Part shown: positions 1 to 8,136 of the stretch, piece after piece
Position numbering within the stretch: position 1 is the stretch's first letter
Layout: every line of letters begins with the position of its first letter
From: HGM04593 sp045657945
GTDB lineage: Bacteria; Bacteroidota; Bacteroidia; Bacteroidales; Bacteroidaceae
Assembly: GCA_045657945.1 (NCBI GenBank)
Contig: JAZOUB010000013.1
Coordinates: 1 to 11,951, forward strand
Direction: 5' to 3'
DNA: 11,951 nucleotides
Translations under genes and position numbers: made by a program
Notes under the pieces: generated by a model
What the model saw: the letters and a program-made list of their open reading frames with translations, nothing else
What the model was told of the DNA's origin: nothing
Database searches by the model: none

Positions 1-140
1 CTGATACCGGCAAGCATGAGAACCGATATGGGGTAATAGATCATGGGTTTGTCATAGATGGGGAGCATCTGCTTGCTCACGCCCTTGGTAATGGGGTAAA
101 GACGGGTTCCTGAACCGCCGGCCAAAACTATTCCTTTCAT
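1..140 (-). CDS. rmlA: Glucose-1-phosphate thymidylyltransferase, N-terminal part (cut by window edge)
   Basis: This is the first 46 codons of a gene running off the left edge. It begins at the ATG at 140-138. The translation starts MKGIVLAGGSGTRLYPITK and continues with a K-Q-M-L-P-I-Y-D-K-P-M-I-Y-Y-P stretch. That is the sugar-nucleotidyltransferase signature (GGxGTRLxPxT followed by KxxLPIxxKPMIxYP), in the form typical of RmlA/RfbA. The family joins dTTP and glucose-1-phosphate to give dTDP-glucose, the first step toward dTDP-L-rhamnose for surface polysaccharides. The Gly-rich loop and Arg bind the nucleotide, and the Lys of the KQMLP segment contacts phosphate. The gene starts 50 nt after the permease stop with no clear terminator between, so read-through from the upstream operon is possible. 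The C-terminal part, which would separate RmlA from other pyrophosphorylases, is outside the window. Confidence 0.93.
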   Translation of the reverse strand, partial: MKGIVLAGGSGTRLYPITKGVSKQMLPIYDKPMIYYPISVLMLAGI

Positions 141-190
141 ATATGTCGATTTATTAAGTTCTATCAGCGCCACCTTGCGTGGCTTGTCAT

Positions 191-1408
191 TCATTTACAA
201 TGTTTCTTCACATTCCTGTATATGATCAGGGCATGTACAAGAGCAAAGACTATAGCAAAAGCTATGGCAGCCAACCAAACGAGCAACGCCGAAACGGGTT
301 CAAACGTAGGAGACATGACCTGTATTTTTCCAATTATGTACGGGTAAACCAATGTGGCAACAAATGCTGCGACACTCCATACCACAATATCGAGAACTAA
401 TGCAAAAAGACAGTATATTCCCGAAACCTGTTCTACCGAATAACCAATTGAATGGAGATTCGAGATTTTTTCCTTGTTTTTCTCAATAAGCAGCAAAATA
501 CTCATGACAAAGAGCACAAATGCCAAAATTGAGAAGACGACACCAATACCTATTATTATATAAAGAAGACCATATACAAAACTCTGCAATCTGACGCTCA
601 TGGCATCACCCTCGACTACATATCCCTTTTCTGCAAAGAAAGCGAAGGTAGCCTCATCAAACTCACTTGCCTCAGTACTTAATATAAGACGCGAAGGAGC
701 ATCGTCACCTCCTGGCACGAACCGCTCGTTTGCCGCGTTAAGGAAGTCCCAAGGTACAAGTATTGTATTGAACTTATCTGTAAGGCCACATATAACAGCA
801 TCGTATGCTATATTGCCTTTTCTTGTTTTGAAAATAAATTTAAGTGGCAGGAAACCTACCAAATCATTACTTATCTGCGGCATTCCGTTAGATGTCGCAT
901 AACCGAAATTATAAAGATTGAGATAGTTACGCGGAATTATGACCGGGATTGTATCCCCAGCCAACCTTGCGCTCCATTGGCAATTTACACCTTCGGCAGG
1001 AGTGTAACTGTCCATGACGAATTCATCCGGTACAGCCTCGAGGAAAATATCACTCGAAACCCTTGATGAAGAGATAGACAACACGGCTGCGACCTCAAAA
1101 CGCGCTGCAACGAACTTGCCTACCGACGCAACCGAAGGCAAAGCTTCGAGTTCACGCACCTCGTCATCATTAAACGATGGACGCAAGCCTAAAAAACTGC
1201 TGATTGTAGCATCGGCATCAAGATTCTTGTTTATGACAACAGTATTTGACGATAAAGAATCCTCGGCGGCGTCCGACAGAGCAGCGAAATCGTTATATGC
1301 CTCAAGACCAAGCAGCACAATGACACCACCCAGCAAATTCACGATGAAGAACACCATGGTTTGCAGGATGCTTACATTTTGCCTCAACAATTTATATAAC
1401 AATTTCAT
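191..1408 (-). CDS. FtsX/MacB-type ABC transporter permease
   Basis: The protein has 405 residues from the ATG at 1408-1406; a GTG one codon upstream is also possible. It shows one hydrophobic segment near the N terminus (about residues 16-36), then a large extracytoplasmic domain of about 240 residues, then three hydrophobic segments (about 279-308, 329-355 and 373-396). This 1+3 layout is that of type VII ABC permeases (MacB, LolC/E, FtsX), which couple cytoplasmic ATP hydrolysis to movement of a periplasmic domain rather than to classical substrate translocation. The loop between TM2 and TM3 holds the E-K-N-K-E-K-I-S-N-L-H-S-I-G-Y-S segment, matching the usual FtsX coupling region (ExR/KxxEIxxLxxxG). 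The gene starts 15 nt after the ATPase stop, so the two probably form one transporter. The substrate cannot be read from the sequence. The family call is firm and the role (lipoprotein trafficking, efflux or cell-wall control) is open. Confidence 0.85.
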   Translation of the reverse strand: MKLLYKLLRQNVSILQTMVFFIVNLLGGVIVLLGLEAYNDFAALSDAAEDSLSSNTVVINKNLDADATISSFLGLRPSFNDDEVRELEALPSVASVGKFVAARFEVAAVLSISSSRVSSDIFLEAVPDEFVMDSYTPAEGVNCQWSARLAGDTIPVIIPRNYLNLYNFGYATSNGMPQISNDLVGFLPLKFIFKTRKGNIAYDAVICGLTDKFNTILVPWDFLNAANERFVPGGDDAPSRLILSTEASEFDEATFAFFAEKGYVVEGDAMSVRLQSFVYGLLYIIIGIGVVFSILAFVLFVMSILLLIEKNKEKISNLHSIGYSVEQVSGIYCLFALVLDIVVWSVAAFVATLVYPYIIGKIQVMSPTFEPVSALLVWLAAIAFAIVFALVHALIIYRNVKKHCK

Positions 1409-1423
1409 CACAACTCTTTTTTT

Positions 1424-2083
1424 TTACAATTTAAGCACTACATCATATTCGTAGGGCAACCGGTATCCTATTGAAGTGACAATTACACCTATATTATCTT
1501 TCTGTTGTCTCTCGCGCAACATAGCTGCCATCTCCAAAGCATTGTCCTCGTCAAGATGACTTATAGGTTCATCAAGCAGGATGAAGTCACAAGGCTGCGC
1601 CAATGCCCTGACAAAGGCAACCCTTTGCTGCTGTCCAAGCGACAGTTTTGCGCACGGCCTGTCAGTGTGCCCTGCAAGCCCAAGCCTTTCGAGCATACCG
1701 CGCACCTCGTGCTCGGTGTAATAGCCAGTCAACTGGCTTTTAAGCATCACATTCTCAACTGCGGTAAGCTCCGGAAAGAGTTTGTAGTCCTGGAACATGA
1801 CAGCAATGGATTCCCTGCGGACTGAAACGAAGAATGAAGGCTCCCCCGCCCCACTCTCAAAAGTTCTGGTTCCAAAGCTGATTGTTCCCGTATAATCGTT
1901 ACGTAGGCCACAGAGAAAGGCACAGAATGAGCTTTTTCCCCTTCCCGAACCTGCCTCTACAAGATAAGAGAGTCCTTTGCGGAACTCGACCTTAGAGCAA
2001 AAGACCTCCGACGGGGCGCCACATGGTGGCGCGCCGGCAAAAGCCTTTAGATTCAGATTATCGAGAATGATACTGTCCATCAT
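1424..2083 (-). CDS. ABC transporter ATP-binding protein (LolD/FtsE-like) with atypical motifs
   Basis: The protein has 219 residues from the ATG at 2083. This ATG lies 2 nt after the TGA of the upstream lipoprotein gene, which suggests translational coupling. A TTG at 2095, with GGAG 7 nt before it, would add four residues and overlap the upstream gene. Motifs in order are: P-loop around 44-52 (A-G-S-G-R-G-K-S-S), Q-loop Gln98 (VMFQDYKLFPEL), signature LSLGQQQR from 147, Walker B FILLDEP (167-173) and D-loop SHLD (175-178). Two deviations stand out. The first glycine of the Walker A consensus is Ala44, and the H-switch position, normally TH(D), reads T-S-I with Ser204. The catalytic Glu172 is present, so the ATPase may still work, perhaps slowly. 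The protein also ends soon after the H-loop. Its partner is the FtsX-type permease directly downstream. Confidence 0.88.
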   Translation of the reverse strand: MMDSIILDNLNLKAFAGAPPCGAPSEVFCSKVEFRKGLSYLVEAGSGRGKSSFCAFLCGLRNDYTGTISFGTRTFESGAGEPSFFVSVRRESIAVMFQDYKLFPELTAVENVMLKSQLTGYYTEHEVRGMLERLGLAGHTDRPCAKLSLGQQQRVAFVRALAQPCDFILLDEPISHLDEDNALEMAAMLRERQQKDNIGVIVTSIGYRLPYEYDVVLKL

Positions 2084-2085
2084 AA

Positions 2086-3762
2086 TCAATAACAATAGTC
2101 TACTCCATAATTATCGTAACCGTAGTCATCATAATACTCATCGTCATCATCATCGCTAAACAGATTGTACTGCATACCGATGCTTATAACCTTGTCAACA
2201 ATAAGCTTCAATGAGTTTGTATTCTTGTCAATAAGGTTCAATTTGACATCAAGGTCACAAATATTAAAATCGACTGTCAAACTCTTTATCATATCCATCA
2301 CCTCAAGTGCCATCTTGTCATCATTATCGGTACGGTAGGCGTTACGAATATTATTAGCAAGAATATCGCGCAGTGGTTTGATGTCAACCACAATATCATC
2401 AGTCATAGACGAGTATATTGTGTTATCCATAGCACTATTCCTCAATGAAGAGAAGTTACCGTCTCTTGTAATCTTATCATAAAGGTTCTGGGGCATAAGC
2501 ATAATGGCACCATCCTTATACATAAGATAGTAGTCATACCCGTTGCGAACGCATTCATTCTCACCTGTATAATAATTGTAAACCTCCTCTCTATTGACAT
2601 TCAATGCATAGACATCATTCTCCAAAAGGGTCGCATCTATCTCATATGACAAGTATGCAGCCAAGAGATCGAACAAAGTACGGTCCTTGCAATCAAAAGC
2701 TGCCATAAACTGAATATCCTCGGCATCATTACCGTTGACCCATATTGCAGCTGTATAATCTCCACTGATTGACTTCAGGATTTTCTTTACATCCTCACCG
2801 TCAAGACCATTGGCTCTGAGTTCTCTCAACACACCGGCAGACTCCAGAATCGGATACAACTGCAACATGTCGAAATTATAGTTCATCACTGCGAAAGCAT
2901 TGCCTGGAATATACTTGAAATGGTTCTTTGCAGGTTCGTTGAGGAACTCGTCAATAACATTGCCATACTCAGCCGGCAGGTTAGCATTGACTTTGAAATC
3001 TACAAACCCCTTTTCAAAGTTCAACGAGGCATAAAGATCCACATCCTTCAGCATTGCAAGAACTGGTTTCAGTTCAGGTTCAACGACTCCGTGTCTGAGC
3101 ATCTCGTCAAACAGAAGCTGAAGATTAACAACGAGTTTCGCATCATCGTCTCCATTGAAAACGGCTGCAAAATTCTTGTCATTGACAGCCCTCTCGTCTG
3201 ATGCAAGAGAAGTATAATCCGATACATCCGCACGGTATTCGCTACATGCAATGACAATCATATTGTTGTCATATGCAACCTCCACTTCATCTTCGCCGAC
3301 AGAAACATACTTCATTCCGTTCCTTTCAAAGCTTCTGAATTCACCGTTAGAGATAGTTGACAATGTCTTTTCAAATGTCTTCACATTATCCATTGCTATT
3401 GCAATCACAGCTTCTGTAGGTTCAACACCGGTAAGAGCCATATATACAGGAGCTTTGACATTTACTCCCGAATTGTTAGGATTTTTGTATATACTCTTCA
3501 ACAATGTCTTAATCTCCTTTGGTGCATCCTTGATACCCTGCTCAAAAGCAGTATTTACTATAATGTTTTCCAACACTTGGGATTTATCAAGGAGATTTCC
3601 CAAATCAACTTTTATAATTGCAAAGGCGTCAGAAGGAAGAACCTGCAGATACGCAGTTTTGTCGGCACCAGAACCACCGCCATTCTTGCCACCACCGCCG
3701 CATGCCACCATGAAGATGGCACACAGCAATGTGGCGATAGAAAGGAAAAAATTCTTTTTCAT
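2086..3762 (-). CDS. DUF4836-like lipoprotein with acidic, tyrosine-rich tail
   Basis: The protein has 558 residues. The start ATG at 3762 is followed by a lipoprotein signal peptide (MKKNFFLSIATLLCAIFMVAC) with a lipobox MVAC and lipidated Cys21, then a Gly-rich linker. No acidic lipoprotein export signal follows the Cys, so surface exposure is not indicated. The mature part opens with a YLQVLPSDAFAIIKVDL segment and alternates beta-strand and helix across about 480 residues. This resembles the Bacteroidetes DUF4836 family, which has no established function; I assign it from remembered family features, not from a search. The last 25 residues are very rich in Asp and Tyr. The gene sits 30 nt after the GH2 gene and 2 nt before the ATPase start, so it is probably cotranscribed with the ABC genes and may be the periplasmic partner of that transporter (inference). 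Confidence 0.75.
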   Translation of the reverse strand: MKKNFFLSIATLLCAIFMVACGGGGKNGGGSGADKTAYLQVLPSDAFAIIKVDLGNLLDKSQVLENIIVNTAFEQGIKDAPKEIKTLLKSIYKNPNNSGVNVKAPVYMALTGVEPTEAVIAIAMDNVKTFEKTLSTISNGEFRSFERNGMKYVSVGEDEVEVAYDNNMIVIACSEYRADVSDYTSLASDERAVNDKNFAAVFNGDDDAKLVVNLQLLFDEMLRHGVVEPELKPVLAMLKDVDLYASLNFEKGFVDFKVNANLPAEYGNVIDEFLNEPAKNHFKYIPGNAFAVMNYNFDMLQLYPILESAGVLRELRANGLDGEDVKKILKSISGDYTAAIWVNGNDAEDIQFMAAFDCKDRTLFDLLAAYLSYEIDATLLENDVYALNVNREEVYNYYTGENECVRNGYDYYLMYKDGAIMLMPQNLYDKITRDGNFSSLRNSAMDNTIYSSMTDDIVVDIKPLRDILANNIRNAYRTDNDDKMALEVMDMIKSLTVDFNICDLDVKLNLIDKNTNSLKLIVDKVISIGMQYNLFSDDDDDEYYDDYGYDNYGVDYCY

Positions 3763-3792
3763 ACTTATGCTTTTTTGTTTAGCAAAAACTTG

Positions 3793-6700
3793 TTATTCCT
3801 TAATAAGTTCAAACTCGGCACCCGAAGCAAAGTCCTGGCCATTCTGTGAGCTTGTGGCTGTGAAGCGTACGTAACGCGCCTTCACAGGAGCTTTGAAGAG
3901 AACTGTCTGCTTGTCGGCACTGTATGGGAACTCACCCTCAACGATAGGCTCACTCCAGTTCTTGCCGTCGGCGCTGATCTGAATCTTGTAGCCCTTTACA
4001 TTACCGTTGTTACCGCCATCCTGGCGAGGCATATACTTGAAGCCCTTGATTGTAACCTCCTCGTTTGCATCGAAGTCAATCCAGTGAGGATAGTTGGCAA
4101 CGGTTACAGAGTACATTGTGTGCCACATTGTTGATGGGTCACCGTCGAGCATTTTCTCGGCACCTGAACCAGGCTCAAGGCTTGAGCAGAAGGCAACTGT
4201 TACAGGGATTGATGTCACTGCCTCGTAAGAGTATGTTGCCGCGAGCTTTGGAGTAGCCTTCTCCCATACAGTAATTGTACCACCCTTACTCATGTCAACA
4301 GGAGCAGTGTAAAGAGTCTTCTTGCCGTTCTTGCCAATCTTGTAGTAGATTGCTGCACCTTCCTTTGCACAAGACATTGTCACGGTACCGCGCATGTCAC
4401 GCTTGAGGACTACAGGGATAACACCTGAAGCAGCAACGTTTGCAAGCTGCTCATAACTGTCACCGGCCTTTACCGGACGCATGATGAAACCGACAGTGTT
4501 GTCGCCAGACTTCACGAGGTCATGCTCAAGCGGACCACCCTGGCCACAGCTGTTACCGCCAAGACCGTTCACCTTTGCATCGAGGTGCAACCATGTACCC
4601 GATGAAGCTGGCAACTGATATGGGTGAGCAGCCTCTGTAAGCTCAACATCGTTCCAAGGCAATGCTGTAGTTGAGAGTGCACCTGTAGAGACGAACATCA
4701 CACCATTGCCCGCAGCATTTGTCAATGTAGCCCAACGTACCTCCTCGCGGTTTGCCATATCCTGTGGCTTGGGGAAGTGCACGAACTGGTCGGCAACAGT
4801 GCTCTTGTACTGCTGGATGAACGCACCTGTGCGGCGATCGTTATAGTTGTTCCATGGACCACGGCCATAGTATGTATATTGGTCGAGGCTCTTTGGCAAC
4901 TGCATCAGATAACCTACACGTGCAAGCGCAACCGCTGCATCGCTGCCGGTTACTGAGCTGTTGAGCTCGATAGAGCCATCGGGGTAGATTGTCCAGATTC
5001 TGTTAGAAACGAAGTGGAACTCGTTCTCGCCGAACTCGCGTGCATCGCTCTGCAGTGTGAAGCTGTTGTCCTCGTTCTTCACGCGACGACCGGGGTGCTT
5101 AGCCTGTGAACGAACGATGTACTGGAGCACGATTGTGCCGTCGGCGTTCTTCTGTGACACGAATGATGTAACCTCATCCTCAAGGTTATACAAACCAAGG
5201 GCGAACCAACGGTTCCACGCCCAAATATCATTGTCAACAGGAGCGCGGTAGCCGCTTAGAGTCATTGAGCTACCCTTCTCGAATACAGTCTCTGTACCAT
5301 ACACAACGCTCTCGAACACACCTGTCTTGTTGTTGAACACAACTGTGAAACCGTCACCGGCAATTGTTGTTGTAGCATTTGCCTTGTCCTCGGTCATCTT
5401 TACCTTTACGTCGCTCTTTGCAACATCGGCAAGCAAAGCAGCCTTCACAGCATCCTGCAGTTTCAACTGCTCCTCCATCTGCACATAACCCTTCTTTGCC
5501 CAAGGCATATCCTTCTTGAGCAGGAACTGTACCTTAACGAAATACTCCTTGTCGGCAGCAAACGCAGCATTGTTGAACTTGAGTTTGAATGTCTTTGCTG
5601 TGCGTGGAGCAATCTTCATGTCGGGCATGTAGTAAGAATCAATCTGCTTACCGTTCTCCCAGAGAGAGACCTTCACGTCAAGGTCGCACAGGCAGTTGAA
5701 GTAGCGTTTGTTGAAGATTTCAACCTCGCCGTTCTCAAGCATCTTGACACCTACATTCTGATATACTTTCTTAACCTCATAATAAAGTGGTTTTGGAGAG
5801 TGGTCGGGGAACACGACACCGTTCATACAGAAAGTGTGGTCGTTTGGACGGTCACCGAAGTCACCACCGTATGCCATGTACTTGTCACCTGTCTTGGGGT
5901 CAACGTTCCAGAAAGCCTGGTCGGCCCAGTCCCAGATGGCACCACCGATGAAGAAGTTTGTGCTTTCGATAGCCTCCCAATAGTCAATGAGGTTACCGCC
6001 TGCATTACCCATTGAGTGGGCATACTCGGATATGTGGAAAGGATAAACGATGTTCATCTTACCCTTAACGGCCTCGCGTGTCCAGCCGATTGATGGATAC
6101 TGGTTAGAACCCATATCAACGATATTGTTGTTGCGCTCATATTGTACAGGGCGTGAAGCATCGAATGCCTTCAAAGCATCGTAAGCCTTAACGAAGTTGT
6201 CACCGGGGCCTGCCTCGTTACCGAGCGACCAGATGCAGACAGCTGGGCTGTTGATTGTTGCATGCGCCATCTCCATTACACGTGCCACGTGAGCATTTGT
6301 AAACTCGGGAACGTGAGAGAGCGATTCCTTGCCATAGTAATACTCATGGCTCTCGATGTTAGCCTCATCCTCCAAGTAGATACCGTACTTCTCGCAGAGA
6401 TAGTACCAGTATGGAGCATCGGGATAGTGAGCGTTACGCACGTGGTTGATGTTGCCCTGAAGCATAAGCATAACCTCCTTTGTCATCTGCTCGCGTGTCA
6501 CTGCATGGCCTCTCTCAAGGCTGCTCTCGTGACGGTTCACACCCTTCATCTTGATGGGCTTGCCGTTGAGGTAGTAGTAACGTCCTGCCAAACCGAACTC
6601 ATCATCCTCGGCCTTTGTATCGCGAATCTCAACCTCGCGGAAACCGAAGTATGTAGATGCAATCTCCACTGCGTTGCCCTTCTTGTCGAGCAAAGAGACA

Positions 6701-7845
6701 ACCAATGTATAGCGGTTGGGGGCCTCGGCACTCCACTTTGCAGGATCGGCTACAGGAATATCAAGTTTCAAAGTCTTTGTATCACCGGCGAGCAACTGGT
6801 CAAGTGCAACTGTTGAAACAGCACCTTCAACTATCTCGTTGTCGTCGCTGTAGAGTGCATTCTTGTAGAGTTGCGCCTTTACCTGATATTTCTTTGCCTT
6901 CTTTGCTGTGAGGTTACGCACGTCAACCTCAATGTTTGCAACTGCATCCTTGTACTCGGCGTCAAGGTCGGTGCGTACGCGTACATCGCGCAACTCGACA
7001 GGATTTGTCGATGTCAACGATACAGTACGGAAGATACCGGGGAGACGGAACATATCCTGTGCCTCAAGGAAAGAAGCGTCGCTATTGCGGTAAACCTCAA
7101 CAGCAACAACATTCTCGCCCTCAACAAGATAGTCTGTGATATTGAAAGCTGCAAGGTTGCGTGAGTTCTTTGAGAAACCAACGTACTTGCCGTTTATCCA
7201 AAGATAGAAGAATGAGTCAACACCATCGAAGTTGATATATACCTCGCGGCCATCCCACTCCTGAGGCACAGTGAATGTGCGGCGGTATGAACCAACCTCG
7301 TTGCGGTGCTTGTAGGTTGTATGATGCTGCGCAGGTTCACGCATCACACCACCCTTCCAGTCACCCACAGCAACCTGGTGCTTGAAGATAACAGGCTGGT
7401 TAACATAGATTGGAGTACCGTACTTCTGTGAACCGTCGGGCTGCAGGCCATACACGTTCCAGTTCATTGGAACCTGAACCTTGTCCCATGCAGACACATC
7501 GTAATCGGTCTTGAAGAAATCCACCGGACGCTCCCAAGGGTTGGCAACCCAGTTGAAACTCCAGGTACCATCGAGCGACATGTAATACTCGCTATTCTCG
7601 GGCAACACCTTGCGTGCCGACTCCTCGTTTTCAAAGGTGAAGAACCAGGCCTTTGGCTGCTCCTTGTTGAGAGCAAGTTCCTCGGGCGATTCCCACTCGA
7701 CAAGGCCTGCCGCCTGTCCCTTAACGTAGCCATAACCGCGTGGAGCCTCTACGTCACCGTAAGCAAACCCCTTGAGGTTCTGTGCAGTAGCTGTCATTGA
7801 CAGTGAAAAAGCCGCCAACAACGCCATAACGAATTGTTTTTTCAT
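3793..7845 (-). CDS. Secreted glycoside hydrolase family 2 beta-galactosidase (LacZ type) with C-terminal discoidin-like domain
   Basis: The protein has 1350 residues from the ATG at 7845; the open frame runs on upstream, but MKKQF starts a clear signal peptide cut near ATA-21/Gln22. Domains in order: GH2 sugar-binding jelly roll (about 65-280), Ig-like GH2 domain (283-405), TIM barrel (410-700), a linking beta domain (705-800), Bgal_small_N domain (825-1125), a short Fn3/chitobiase-C-like segment (1145-1210), and an F5/8 type C (CBM32-like) domain (1215-1348). LacZ landmarks are intact: HYPDAPYWYYLCEKYG, DEANIESH, acid/base Glu544 in WSLGNEAG and nucleophile Glu607 in HISEYAHSMGN. It should release beta-linked galactose from oligosaccharides or host glycans in the periplasm or at the cell surface. 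Bgal_small_N favours beta-galactosidase over beta-glucuronidase, but exact specificity is unknown. No SusC/SusD pair or regulator is present here. Its own promoter lies upstream. Confidence 0.94.
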   Translation of the reverse strand: MKKQFVMALLAAFSLSMTATAQNLKGFAYGDVEAPRGYGYVKGQAAGLVEWESPEELALNKEQPKAWFFTFENEESARKVLPENSEYYMSLDGTWSFNWVANPWERPVDFFKTDYDVSAWDKVQVPMNWNVYGLQPDGSQKYGTPIYVNQPVIFKHQVAVGDWKGGVMREPAQHHTTYKHRNEVGSYRRTFTVPQEWDGREVYINFDGVDSFFYLWINGKYVGFSKNSRNLAAFNITDYLVEGENVVAVEVYRNSDASFLEAQDMFRLPGIFRTVSLTSTNPVELRDVRVRTDLDAEYKDAVANIEVDVRNLTAKKAKKYQVKAQLYKNALYSDDNEIVEGAVSTVALDQLLAGDTKTLKLDIPVADPAKWSAEAPNRYTLVVSLLDKKGNAVEIASTYFGFREVEIRDTKAEDDEFGLAGRYYYLNGKPIKMKGVNRHESSLERGHAVTREQMTKEVMLMLQGNINHVRNAHYPDAPYWYYLCEKYGIYLEDEANIESHEYYYGKESLSHVPEFTNAHVARVMEMAHATINSPAVCIWSLGNEAGPGDNFVKAYDALKAFDASRPVQYERNNNIVDMGSNQYPSIGWTREAVKGKMNIVYPFHISEYAHSMGNAGGNLIDYWEAIESTNFFIGGAIWDWADQAFWNVDPKTGDKYMAYGGDFGDRPNDHTFCMNGVVFPDHSPKPLYYEVKKVYQNVGVKMLENGEVEIFNKRYFNCLCDLDVKVSLWENGKQIDSYYMPDMKIAPRTAKTFKLKFNNAAFAADKEYFVKVQFLLKKDMPWAKKGYVQMEEQLKLQDAVKAALLADVAKSDVKVKMTEDKANATTTIAGDGFTVVFNNKTGVFESVVYGTETVFEKGSSMTLSGYRAPVDNDIWAWNRWFALGLYNLEDEVTSFVSQKNADGTIVLQYIVRSQAKHPGRRVKNEDNSFTLQSDAREFGENEFHFVSNRIWTIYPDGSIELNSSVTGSDAAVALARVGYLMQLPKSLDQYTYYGRGPWNNYNDRRTGAFIQQYKSTVADQFVHFPKPQDMANREEVRWATLTNAAGNGVMFVSTGALSTTALPWNDVELTEAAHPYQLPASSGTWLHLDAKVNGLGGNSCGQGGPLEHDLVKSGDNTVGFIMRPVKAGDSYEQLANVAASGVIPVVLKRDMRGTVTMSCAKEGAAIYYKIGKNGKKTLYTAPVDMSKGGTITVWEKATPKLAATYSYEAVTSIPVTVAFCSSLEPGSGAEKMLDGDPSTMWHTMYSVTVANYPHWIDFDANEEVTIKGFKYMPRQDGGNNGNVKGYKIQISADGKNWSEPIVEGEFPYSADKQTVLFKAPVKARYVRFTATSSQNGQDFASGAEFELIKE

Positions 7846-7910
7846 AAAATAGTTATTTATAATTAATATTGATAATTCGCACACATCGCGCACACGCGCA
7901 GAAACTTTTG

Positions 7911-7943
7911 TAAAGTTAAGACAAATTTTACAAAAAAACAAAA
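7911..7943 (-). promoter_or_regulatory. Candidate Bacteroidetes promoter for the GH2 gene
   Basis: On the minus strand TTTTG (7943-7939) is followed after 20 nt by TAACTTTA (7918-7911). This is one mismatch from the -7 consensus TAnnTTTG, at about the expected spacing from the -33 TTTG box. Transcription would begin near 7904 and leave a leader of about 60 nt before the ATG at 7845. The leader contains a GC-rich alternating purine-pyrimidine tract at 7878-7899. Confidence 0.5.
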
Positions 7944-8016
7944 GAAATCACCCACACAAGTTCCGTCAAAAGAACAAAAGAACAAAAGAGCTGCGCCACG
8001 CCAGCTACTTATTTGG

Positions 8017-8031
8017 TAAATTTTATTTACA
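8017..8031. repeat. 15-nt direct repeat, copy 1 (also a dyad)
   Basis: TAAATTTTATTTACA occurs here and again at 8798-8812, both in noncoding DNA. At this copy the neighbouring base completes a dyad, GTAAAT-TTT-ATTTAC (8016-8030). It lies about 110 nt upstream of the predicted start of GH2 transcription. It could be an operator, or a chance match in A/T-rich sequence. Confidence 0.4.
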
Positions 8032-8084
8032 CAACAAGAAAAAGACAAGAAAAAAGGCAGACACACCAGCCCACTCATAATCAC

Positions 8085-8116
8085 AAAAAAATGAGACCCG
8101 AAACAGGTCTCATTTT
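8085..8116 (-). terminator. Rho-independent terminator of the histone H1-like gene
   Basis: Read on the minus strand, an 11-bp perfect stem (AAAATGAGACC pairing with GGTCTCATTTT, arms 8116-8106 and 8098-8088) encloses a 7-nt loop. It is followed by a T-run through 8085. It begins 20 nt after the stop codon of the small gene at 8137. The T-run is on the minus side, so it fits that gene rather than any plus-strand transcript. Confidence 0.9.
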
Positions 8117-8136
8117 CATCTTCGATGCTGAAGGAA

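Noticed and set aside
169..183. GCCAC-N5-GTGGC hairpin between the permease and rmlA genes
   Set aside because: The stem is only 5 bp and has no T-run on either side, so I do not call it a terminator.
3763..3792. Possible terminator between the GH2 and lipoprotein genes (TTTTTG-CTAAA-CAAAAA)
   Set aside because: The stem is 6 bp and nearly all A-U, with no following T-run on the minus strand. It is too weak to separate the genes.
6262..6816. Plus-strand open frame of 184 codons inside the GH2 gene
   Set aside because: It is antisense to a well-conserved catalytic region and shows no domain. It results from codon bias of the real gene.
7846..7941. 32-residue N-terminal extension of the GH2 protein
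   Set aside because: It would place residues before a clear signal peptide and overlaps the predicted promoter and leader.
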